From contig NC_092038.1 in the NCBI RefSeq assembly GCF_003086295.3, positions 129,173,518-129,237,517 of the forward strand: a DNA stretch of 64,000 bases. The letters are read 5' to 3'. Within the stretch, counting starts at the first letter, position 1, and the number at the start of each line of letters is the position of its first letter. The position numbers and the translations under genes were made by a program. The notes below the pieces were generated by a model. It was not told where the DNA came from, did no database searches, and worked only from the letters and a program-made list of their open reading frames with translations. The stretch is from Arachis hypogaea. Lineage: Eukaryota > Streptophyta > Magnoliopsida > Fabales > Fabaceae. Below, one piece after another: positions 49,328 to 58,775 of the stretch.

Positions 49328-50925
49328 TCACATGCGTTCTTAAGTTGGACAAGAAAAAAGCCCATGACTCGGCATTTTCCCCCTCCACAAGGGCGAATGC
49401 TATCGGGAGGATGTTTGAGTTCCCATCCTGTGCAATCGCCAACAGTAAGGTGCCTCCATATTTGCCGTACAAGTGGGTACCATCAATACTCACAAGCGGC
49501 TTGCAATGTTGGAAGGCCTCAACGCAAGGTGGAAATGTCCAGAACAGACGATGAAAGTACACTGTTGACTCATCAATCTGGTCCACAACTCTAACAGGAG
49601 ACGTCTGCAACACAGTAACTGTCCCGGGCATCGTCAACTCCACTCCTAGCATCCAACGTGGCAACTCGGCATAAAACTCTTCCCAATCTCCATATATTTG
49701 TGCAACTGCCTTCTGTTTTGCTTTCCAAACCTTCCGGTAACTGGGCTTGAAGCCGTAATCAGCTTCAGTTGCTTGTTGCAACACCTTGATCGGTACTGCA
49801 GCATCCGCACTAACCAACGGAAAAATCCTCGCACAGATAACGTGGTAATCAAGCTGACGGTGATCACTGGAAATAGATGTAGCTAAGCAAGTGTGGGGAC
49901 CATTGTACCTCCTAACCTCCCAAGTGCCCTTCCGTGCACGGAGCGAAATCCGAATCAGCCAACTACAACTTTTGCCGAAATTCTTGCACTTTCCATGATA
50001 CTTCAAATGGTCCGATTCCAACACTCGGTACTCAACACCTCGACGGATGCTATAGTCCTTCACACTAAGAACAGCTTCATCTTTACTCTGGAAGGATTGC
50101 CCAATCTGAAATTTGGTTGACGATCCACCAACTGTAGCAATTCCCGCCGGGTGTTCACCCAGAGCCTCCAAGTTTAGTGTCAAGAAGTGTGGAGGGTAAT
50201 GCTGTGTGCCGGAACTTGAAGGACCTTGTTGTGCATGTGGATTAGCACCAATGTCATCATTGCTGTCCCCAAAGACATTTACAGGCTCCTGGTCAGAGTC
50301 ATCGTCCCGCATTGCATTCTCTACTTAATCAGGTTCCCCGAATCCTTGAAGTTCATCATCTGTGGCACGACCTGATTCCCCCAGAAATGCCTGCTGCAGA
50401 ACCCCTTCATTAGGGGAACGTACAGTACGAACTGCCACCGTTGGTACCAGATCAGCCGCAAAGGAAGGTGAGGCAACCTGCGGAACAGATGGCCGGATCG
50501 CTGGCACCGAGCAAGACGCACCGCCTGCGGCAGTCGAGCTATGAACAGGAGCCGATGCCCCAGAACTATCCAGAGTTACCTCCAACTTCGCATACAACTC
50601 GTATATTCTGACCTCAGGAAAACTCCTTACGCAATGAAACAGAACCCTAATATCTTCGTCAGCCGCTAACACGAATGTATCATACATCACACCGCTGGAA
50701 ACTACAGCGATGGAAATCTTGTAGAAGATCTTCTTCACAAACTTGCTCCCAAAAACCCCAAGCTTCTGCAAGATGCTGCTCTTCAAATCTGACAAACTGT
50801 TTGACGAAGTAACAAATACACTCAACGGTTCTCTATCAGTGAACTTCACACCATATTTTTTGCTTTTTTTTTATTTTTCCAGAGCAATGGACTAAGACAA
50901 GAACACACTCTTCCTCACTTGACAT
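49328..50925 (-). pseudogene. mudrA-type MULE transposase, 3'-truncated, with frame breaks
   Basis: Begins at ATG 50925 (MSSEEECVLVLVHCSGKIKK). A one-base slip in an A run near 50865 then moves the frame to YGVKFTDREPLSVFVTSS. A stop (TAA near 50327) follows FGEPD, and the frame continues VENAMRDDDSDQEPVNVFGD. Parts in order: an N-terminal PB1-like MULE domain; an acidic linker; the MuDR DNA-binding region (FQIGQSFQSKDEAVLSVKDY, YSIRRGVEYRVLESD, CSWLIRISLRARKGTWEVRR, NGPHTC); and the start of the DDE domain (LVSIDGTHLYGKYGGTLLLA with the first Asp, then PIAFALVEGENAESWAFFLS). Similarity ends near 49328 at NLRTHVTP. The second and third catalytic acids and the C-terminal zinc knuckle are missing. 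The continuation of the frame to 49152 is antisense PMD sequence. Confidence 0.88.
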
Positions 50926-51008
50926 TGTGATAATGATCTCCTCAGCAGCTACATTCTCACTCGAATATATATAGATTTTCATTATACATAAACCATTCTA
51001 GGTTACAG

Positions 51009-51331
51009 GGTTTTATGCCCATTGGATGGCCTTCATAAACCGTGGTTGCCAGCCACGTTTCATGCTTTTCCTTCTTCATAAACCGTGGCTACTTCCAGCG
51101 GTTTCTGAGTTTCACTAATAAAGAATAAACCGTGGCTGCCTACCACAGTTTACGTTGTGCATTTCCAACATGTAAAACCTCCCTGCCAGCCACGGTTTAT
51201 GTGTATCTAGAAACCGTGGTTGACTCCCACGGTTTACATGGAAAACAAATCAAGACATTCAGGTATCAATATCTCTATTGTTGTAATCTGGTAAACAAAT
51301 CTCTTCTTTATTTTAATTTGGTCATTTGCCC
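51009..51331 (-). repeat. MULE right terminal inverted repeat with palindromes
   Basis: Inverted partner of 47139-47412. Palindromic units at 51037-51060 and about 51081-51103, 51127-51151, 51169-51198 and 51210-51234 use the same aaaccgtgg/ccacggttt halves. Terminal text gggcaaatgacc (complement) matches gggcaatttacc of the left end. Confidence 0.85.
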
Positions 51332-51340
51332 TAATTTATG

Positions 51341-52600
51341 GGAATATTATTTGTAAAACTTACCTATAATTAAAAAAAAAAAATCTTGTTCTAATCCATA
51401 TGTATACACGTAACTTTGACACACTTATCAGAGCAGTTAACCTCAAATCTCAACCTCAAGTAAATGTTAGTACGTGCTAAGTAATGCAGGTGCCACCCAG
51501 GTGATCACTACTCAAGGCAATGCCAAAACATGCCGCCAGATGTTGACAAATCTGATAGCATGCAATCATATATATTTAATAATCTTTTGATAATGTCGCG
51601 TATTCTATATGTGCTAAATCTCTTTTACAGTAATAATTAATCACTACTTTGTCTTTCAGTTATATAGGTTTGAATATAATTATTCATACATGACTTTATA
51701 GTTATAGAGGGGATCATGTGCCCGATTTCCCCTTCAAGAATATGCTCCACTTTCTGCACTTTTATTGTATACGATGACAACAAAGAATGAATGAAATCCC
51801 AACCTAAGCTTTTTGATCAAACTTTTTCTCTCTCTCTTTTTTTTTCCTTTTCTTTTTTGGTAAAATCCTTTTTGTTTCGTGGCTATCTAGTCTACTTCAA
51901 TTCATTCGTCTACTACGACTGTTCCCAGCTTTGTGCATCCGACATTATTGAAGTTGGATTCTCAATCATTTTGTTGATTCAATCAATACAAACCATGAAA
52001 CTAAGTAAAAAATAATTGTATTCCACTCATGATGAAGGCATGAATTATTAATTTTCCTCTTAAGGCCCCACCACCCTTTATTATCGTTGGTGCTGCTGCT
52101 AGCTAGGTGCCACCACTTTCATCCAAATCAAATTGAACCAATTATCAGAACAAGAAGGGTTTCAATTTCATGTATATGCTACTCAAGGTTGACATGGTGT
52201 TAGCTACTCTTTAAACTTGGATCAAAATAATAAGCTCCTGTTATTATGTATAAGTATCTAATTTTTACACGAAAATTTTTATATCGTTTTAATATTAGTA
52301 TCTTTAACAATTTATTCGCATTTTTTGTGTAATTTTTGAATTAAAAAATTTATTAAAATATACAACTAAATTGATATATAACAAGGATATTGTTATTATA
52401 GTGACAAAACTATTTGATGTACTAATATCTTTTTAAGAACTGGCACAATATTTGTTATTGTTAACTAGAATATCAATCATTCAATATATAAGTTAAAAGA
52501 CAATCACGGAGATTAACTATGAAATCACAAAACAAACCGCATAAGTGAATGAAATTACTAGTTATCATTAATTTTGTCCAAGTTATCATAGGACTAGCTG
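51341..52600. other. Intergenic stretch, nothing assigned
   Basis: AT-rich, non-repetitive-looking DNA. No gene with recognisable domains; a 74-codon frame at 51791-52015 is T-rich and not convincing. Confidence 0.5.
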
Positions 52601-52604
52601 GACA

Positions 52605-53085
52605 CGTTGAATTGGACTAGACATTTTAGTTTGTAACTAAAATTAATTAGTTTGTTAGTCTCTAATATTTAATTCTCATATTAGTCCTTGGTTCATTTCG
52701 TTTCGTTAATTTCTAACGAAATTGTCTTACATTTTATGTTAAGTTACATATTAAGTGTCACGCTATAAATAAGACAAATTAATTTCTGAACAAATTATTA
52801 CCATTAATTTAGTTTTTAAAATATTTTTTGTTAGACAAATTAATTTTTAAAATTATTTATTATAAGACAAATCAGTCCCTAAAAATTTTTAGTATCAATA
52901 TATCTATTGGGCCTTTTGATAATAAATATTTTTGAAGAGCAATGTATTTTATAATGAATAATTTTAAAACTAATTTGTCAGATAATGAATATTTTAGAGG
53001 ATCAAATTAATTGTAATTTGTCTAACGATCAATTTGTTTTTTTATATGCGTGGTACTTAACATCTGACGGGATAATATAATATAA
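52605..53085. mobile_element. MITE-like inverted repeat relic
   Basis: Phrases aagacaaattaatttctgaa, ttagacaaattaattttta and ctaatttgtcagataatgaa, and a paired ...ttaagttacatattaagtgtc against gtggtacttaacatctgacg, give the symmetrical layout of a MITE of ~0.45 kb. Ends are uncertain. Confidence 0.4.
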
Positions 53086-53604
53086 TACCTAGAATAATTC
53101 TATTAAAAATTGACAAAACAGTGAATCAAGATTAATATAATTTACGGAATTAAATGTTACAGAGCAAAATTGATAAATACTCTCTACTTTTTCAAAAAAC
53201 GTAAACATATATAGGGTGTGTTTATCTTGCTCAGCATTGAGAACTTTGTCCATTATAATTAATTCATGGAAATGCAGGGTCTTGCGACTTGATCCTACTT
53301 GCACCCTCTATTGCTATTTGTGTCTCTGTATATATGTCACCACATCAAATTTTATAGACTACAAATTATGGTCAAGATGCTACGTCAGGAATCCGTTAGC
53401 CAAATATAGCACTTGTGAATTGTGATGGATTTTTTTAATATAAAAATATAGTCTCTCAAAATAATAAGAAGATATTAAATAACCTATTTTACATTGGATT
53501 CTTTATTTTTATAAATAAAATAAATATTAAATTTACCGAAATAAATATTTTTATAAGTATTTACCGTTTTAAATAACCATATCATATCACATTTACACTG
53601 TAAA

Positions 53605-53607
<3 letters not shown>

Positions 53608-53639
<32 letters not shown>
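53608..53639. repeat. (TA)n microsatellite
   Basis: About 15 TA units, ~100 bp upstream of the second transposase relic. Confidence 0.95.
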
Positions 53640-53644
<5 letters not shown>

Positions 53645-53742
53645 CGTTAATCAGCATATATAAAAGGATGTGTAACTTTTGGTATTTTTCACACACATTT
53701 TATATCCTTTAACTTTCTCCTTTCTCTAGAAAACAAGGTTGA

Positions 53743-54513
53743 ATGACCAGTAACAATCCATTCATAGTTGTAGAGCTTTATTCGAATTGTCGTATGAGAA
53801 ATGGCAACAACGGGGTGACATTTGAGTGTCAAGATCCGATATTATTTTGCACTTAGCGTGTGGAGACGTTGTCGGATTTGAAGAGTTTGATATTGAGCAA
53901 GCTTGGGGGGACACAAGCGAGGGAAATCGGAAGGGTGGCGTATAGGTTGCTGGCACCCATGGAAAATGGAGTATTCCGGTTTTGGCTATTTCGACTTCAC
54001 GGGGACGAGCATGTGCGATTGATGTTCGATATTCACGGGAGGATCATGTGTGAACAGGTAATGGAGCTGTCCGCCGAGGTGGGTCACAGTGATAGTGGAA
54101 GTTCCACACATGACACGTATGTGCAGGATGACCGTCCTCTCGCACCACCGCCCATTCATGTCTCGATTCTAGAGAATGAGGCAGAGGAGGGTGAGGAGGA
54201 GTCGGACGAGGACTACGTGGCGGACAGTGGAGACAGTGAGTCTTCTGATGGCGGCGATGAGGATGGATTTGTGCCAGAGACACCTGCAGGGGCTGTGCCG
54301 CGCCATGTGCTACCTCCACCTCACCCGATTCCGGCACTATTGGCTGTGCCAAGTCACTATCACAGTCTAGATATGGACACCATGCATGGGAGGATCCCAG
54401 TTTCTGACACCTGTGGAGTGGATTATAACCTGGACGGCGGTGTGGAGTTTCGGGTCGGACACAGGTGTCACATGGTAGAGGCTGAGTCTGGCACTGAGGT
54501 CGAGATGGCCTAG
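53743..54513 (+). pseudogene. Second mudrA transposase relic, N-terminal part only
   Basis: Opens MTSNNPFIVVELYSNCRMRN and NGNNGVTFECQDPILFCT, meets a stop at 53854-53856, then continues VETLSDLKSLILSKLGGTQA, YRLLAPMENGVFRFWLFRLH and GDEHVRLMFDIHGRIMCEQV, an acidic linker (EEGEEESDEDY), and VDYNLDGGVEFRVGHRCH. Layout parallels the transposase of the MULE at 47-51 kb (SDLKSSILQKLGVFG there, SDLKSLILSKLGGTQ here), so it is a diverged relative. It ends just where the MuDR DNA-binding region should begin; the catalytic domain is gone. No terminal repeat could be matched around it. Confidence 0.8.
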
Positions 54514-54529
54514 GGTCGGCGGCTGGCAG

Positions 54530-57490
54530 CGCTGGTGTAGCCGGCTGCAGAGGGCGGTGGGGCATGGTATGGCTAAGCCCCCCTGATGGTGGACCAGTGG
54601 CGTACTAATGGAAGTGTAGCTGAGGATGCATAGGTGGCCCTGATGGATGGGTGACTAGTGGTTGGGATCAGGTCAGGTACATACCGTAGTCATGCGAGGG
54701 AGGCGTCGCATACTGGCTACCAGGCCGCACACCTGCCCCGAATGATGACGCAGAAGCAGGTGATATCTGAGGAATCCAGGTGGATGTCTGTGCGGTACAT
54801 GATGCATGCTGGTCATCCCCGATCACAACCTCCCAAACTGTGCGAAAATGCTCGGCTAACCGATCCATAGCCGGTGGGGCAGCGGTGTGAATATGGAAGG
54901 CGTCGTCAAGGAAGTTCTCATCAAGCATCTCATCCTCCTCCTGATGGGTACTGGAATGCCCACCCTCATGCCAACCAGGAGGTGGTATATCCCAATCTCT
55001 TAGTGGTTGTGCACCGCCGCTCCCATATGAATGCCAAGCTCTATGTGATGGGGGAAGGGGAGGTGGTGGAGGTGAGGCCTCTCTGTCCTGTAGGATGTCT
55101 CCATGCTCCTCCTGGTGGGCGTACTCGGCCTCCTCATCAGGCCCAACTCTGACCCCTACCAGTCTTGGGCAGGCCCTCTCCCTCCTGATCGGCTCGCCAG
55201 GCTGACGCTCTATGTGGCCCCTTTCTCTCCGAGCAGGTCATCGAGTATCATCCCTACCCTCTTTCGCACGTCGACGTCGATCTGGCACGCCGCGATGAAG
55301 GGAGAGATCATCCTTGGGCTAGCTGGCAGTGGGCTGTACGTCAGGGGGCAACTTCGCTAGCCTCGAGTCCTCCAGTACCTCCTGCCCCGATAGATGTCTA
55401 ACCCGGCAAGCCCCACGCCACCAGTTATAGTACTTCAGGGTCGGCCTCATGTCGAACGTGTGCTGCACAGTGATTCGGCGACCGAGCTCAAACCTCTGGT
55501 GCTACATATCGTACCACTCTTTCAATTTGAGCGGCCACCATACATCCTCACCTCGACCAGTAGTAGTCAGGTACCTGTCAATGAAGATCGTGTGTTAGAT
55601 ACTTCCTTAAGTCATAGTAATTGAAATCTTTTAACGAATAAGTAAATAGAAATATAGCATCAATCTCACCTATTAAGATTCACCAGGGTGCCTGGTACCT
55701 GCTGCTCTCCATTGAACTGCTGTTTCACCCGATCAACATGGTGAAAATCGATGATATTAAAGCACAATAGTGAGACGGCTGACAACCATGTCCCCCACTC
55801 TTTCTCCTCACAAAACCATGGGGGACACAAAGCCTATAGGGTGGGGGTCATTATAGACTCTCCATGCAAACTGAAGAAAGAAAGTTTTCAGTGTAACACA
55901 AATACAATTATTAGAGGAAAGGTTTCGAATTATCCATATAACAATCATACTAAAGCATACAATTTATATCTAATTATCCAAAATAAAAAACATGCGTATT
56001 TTACAACTAACCTCGTCGAAATATAGCTGATCAAGAGAAACCCTCCAACGCAGGACCCTGGCCTCATGCTGATCCCTACTCTGCTGCGGCAATCCAACCA
56101 ACCTAACACATCGAAGGATAGCATATACAGTTCGTTAAGTAACATTTCAAAAGTTTTGACAAAATTATTTAACTCAAGTACATAAAAAGAAATTTCTCAC
56201 CTCGTAGCCAGCAGATACTGGTAGACGCCTCTATCTGGTGGACACCACTGGGAGAATCTCTGATGGATCTAGGACATCAACAACGAAGTGCAGCCAGCGA
56301 TGTCCGTGACGCCCTGCTGAGCCGTCAAAGATAGGGACTGATATGTCCAGGCAAGAACAGCCGAGCCCCACAAAAATGTTCTACACTCTGTAAAGTCCCG
56401 GAGCAGCGGTAGCCAACGAAGGGACATCAGATTGTTGGACTTATCGGTCATCAGATACCCTCCAATCAGTAACATGATATAACACTTGGCGTACTGTCAG
56501 AAGGTCTCGGGATCGTCTGTTTGGGGCATCCGGCGAACACGATCCCGTAGCCACACAAGATTTAGCGTGAACGACTCCTTCCTCTGAGCCACCTGCTATG
56601 CTGCCACGGGAGGCCTGGCACCGAGGAGTTGCTCCACCAACGCCCACGTCTCCTTATGGTACCACCTACCAAAGTCATGGAGGCACCCCCTCACGGGGTT
56701 ACCGTGTGCGCGTAGGCCCAGGTGGTACGCCACGTCCTGCAGGGTGATGGTGACCTCACCCCACGGGAGATAAAACGTGTGCGTTTCTGGACGCCATAGC
56801 TCCACCAGTGCCGAAATCAGGGAGTTGTCAAAAGTAAAATCCCTGAGTGGCACGGTGTCGCCAAATCTGGCCTCGGCCAAATATGGGACGATGGCGTCTG
56901 GTGGAGGCAAAGTGTGGCTCACTCGCCGGGGCAGTAGGAGGCGAGGCCTCTAATTAATGACAAACAAAAATAATATTTAAATTATATACAATCAATTATA
57001 ACTTATAATTTTTTAAACATTTTAACAACTTAATTTTACTTTTGATAATATTTATCTCCCACAAGTCTCAAGATTAATTATTTTTATTATTACTTTTATT
57101 ACAAATTAAATAACATAATACAACCAAACAAAGTCCTAAATTTCTTATAAAATAAAAATAGAAAACCTTAATATCATAAACAGTGTTATACTATCATGGC
57201 ATTACATTTATAAACACTAACAACATAGCACTGGAATAACAGAGTTTCAAACTGATAACATTTATGTCATACGAACCTAGCACAAGCGGATAGAGTTCTA
57301 AATTAAGCCTACAGACCTAACTCATAACTCATATATCAACGTTCCTAGACATGACTACCATAACAATGCCAAAATCATTAAATTTAACAACCATAACAAA
57401 ACTAACCTCGAAGTCGGCCGCTCCGACGTAATGTGTCGTCTCATTTAGCCTGTTTATGTCCTAGTCATTCCCCACTTAGCGCGCCATCAT
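54530..57490 (-). pseudogene. Second plant mobile domain gene, decayed
   Basis: Exon 1 (57490-~57413) reads NRLNETTHYVGAADFE, with two stops before it. Exon 2 (~56950 downwards) gives PDAIVPYLAEARFGDTVPLR, LWRPETHTFYLPWGEVTITL, QDVAYHLGLRAHGNPVRGCL, then, through stops and a frame break, CYIMLLIGGYLMTDKSNNLM and LRWLPLLRDFTECRTFLWGS. Later exons give RDQHEARVLRWRVSLDQLYF (~56100-56030), PWFCEEKEWGTWLSAVSLLC (~55820-55750), QQFNGEQQVPGTLVNLN (~55710), and a Pro/Asp/His-rich tail to ~54660. This is the same family as the PMD gene at 47.6 kb but clearly diverged, and here it faces its transposase from the other side, again tail to tail. Multiple stops and shifts make it non-functional. Confidence 0.8.
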
Positions 57491-57499
57491 CGCTCGGGT

Positions 57500-58125
57500 C
57501 ACAGGTATAGTCAGAAAGGGTTAAAAGAGAGGAGAAAGATGTCGAGAAAGTGAAAATGGAGCTGCCGTCGCGAGCCAAGGAGAGAGCTTCTGCTTCTGCA
57601 CCGCTGCTCCTCACCGCCACGTTCTCGCCACTATTCTTTGTCGCCTCGCCGCTTCTGCTTCTTGCTTCAGTCTCTGTTTCTACTTCATTTTCTGCTTCTT
57701 GATTCTGCCTCTGCTTTCTGCTTCTATTTGAGCTTCTGCTTCTTCTTCTTCTAGGTCTGTTTCTGCTTCTACTTCTAATCTGATTTTGATTTGTTATTTT
57801 TTGATTTCATCGTTGTTGTGTATTGATTTAGTTGTTGAATTTGATGTTGTTATTTATGGATTTGAATAATGTTTAAGTTGTTGGTGTTGTTGAATCTAAT
57901 TATTAATTGTTGTTGAATCTGATCATCATAATCCCTAATTTCCTAATTTTATTGTTGGTTTTATTCTTGTTCTTATTTCTGAATTTTTGAATTGCTGTTG
58001 CTTGTTTGTAGATTTCTGAATTTCTAAATTTCTATTCTTGTTCTTATTGTTAGTTTTGTTCTTGTTCTGAATTTCCCTAATCTGTTTTTATTTCTTGTTC
58101 TTGTTCTTGTTTTTTATTTTCCTAA
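57500..58125 (+). repeat. CT-rich and TTCTTG-rich repeat tract
   Basis: The phrase ttctgcttct recurs many times at 57585-57780, followed by ttgttgaat and ttcttgttctt phrases to 58125. It may be an arm of a composite element: a CT-rich block ending cttcttcttctagg (~57738-57752) has an inverted counterpart at ~58578-58592. No gene. Confidence 0.45.
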
Positions 58126-58128
58126 TAG

Positions 58129-58369
58129 AAGAGTAGCTCGGAAAATTATAGTGACAGGTTTTCCCTCTATGGGATGCTTGCCACTAATGGTGACAATAAA
58201 CAGCTTCTTACCATGCCCAAATTGGTTAAAACGTTTGTGTAATCTAAAAGAGAATCAACAATGTGAAGCCTACAACACCAAGCTTAGCTCCAAAGTTCAC
58301 TCACTTGAAGCCACACTCAAGGGTTCTAAGATTGCCTTCTTTGACATTTACTCACTCCTTTTGGATAAG
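58129..58369 (+). pseudogene. Single captured exon of a GDSL esterase/lipase
   Basis: An 80-codon exon bounded by TAATAG and AAG|GTGCAA reads RVARKIIVTGFPSMGCLPLM, then CEAYNTKLSSKVHSLEATLK and GSKIAFFDIYSLLLDK. This is the central exon of plant GDSL (SGNH) lipases: the VTGFPSMGCLP stretch is the usual VxGLPPxGCLP, and AYNTKL and GSKIxxxDIY are family hallmarks. The catalytic Ser block, oxyanion blocks and C-terminal DxxH block are absent, and no other exon lies nearby. The copies of ttcttgttcttgttttttat at 58095-58118 and 58391-58414 flank it directly. It is a stray exon inside repeat DNA and cannot encode an enzyme. Confidence 0.75.
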
Positions 58370-58599
58370 GTGCAAAGTCCTTATTTCTTATTCTTGTTCT
58401 TGTTTTTTATTTCCCTAAATTTATAGATTTTTATTTTTGTAATTGAAGATGAATTTAAATAATTTTAATTCTTGTAATTAAATTTTGTTAATTATATTTA
58501 AAAAATTAAAATTTTGAGTTTTGTTAATGGAAGAAGAATTCTTCTTCTGGAAGAAAAAGAATAAGAAAATTTGTTCTCCTAGAAGAAGAAGAACAAGAA

Positions 58600-58775
58600 T
58601 GAAATGGTGAGAAAAGAGTATTTTTGTCATTTAAAAAAAATTATGAGAAAAGACGGTTTTAAAATGAAATGTAACATTAAAGACGAGTCTAAATAAAAAA
58701 TTCCATCAGGAACGGTTTCGATTCCGACCCTCAACGTTAGGAACCAAAACAATACTTATTCCTTTACGAAAAAAT
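58600..58775. repeat. Transposon-end-like sequence
   Basis: Minus-strand text aagtattgttttggttccta, with gttgagggtcggaatcgaaa inside, looks like one terminus of a MITE or MULE; the wording tattgttttggtcc is like the end at 12882. The matching opposite end was not found, though it could be the outer border of the element carrying the GDSL exon. Confidence 0.4.

Larger units (their letters stand above)
47139..51331. mobile_element. Mutator-like element (MULE) with PMD gene and mudrA
   Basis: 4,193 bp with ends GGGCAATTTACC at 47139 and GGTCATTTGCCC ending at 51331. It is flanked by a perfect 9 bp target duplication, taatttatg (47130-47138 and 51332-51340), the Mutator signature. Terminal inverted repeats of ~270-320 bp (47139-47412; 51009-51331) contain a series of short palindromes built on aaaccgtgg...ccacggttt. 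Inside are a plant mobile domain gene on the plus strand and a mudrA-type transposase on the minus strand, meeting tail to tail near 49325. Both reading frames carry defects, so this copy is not autonomous; the intact target duplication points to fairly recent insertion. Confidence 0.9.

Noticed and set aside
47235..51234. CRISPR-like array suggested by the regular aaaccgtgg palindromes
   Set aside because: Eukaryotic context, only a few degenerate units, mirrored at the two ends of a MULE: terminal-repeat structure, not CRISPR.
54044..54565. 173-codon minus-strand frame opposite the second transposase relic
   Set aside because: Antisense of the acidic linker; Pro/His/Arg-rich reading is a by-product.
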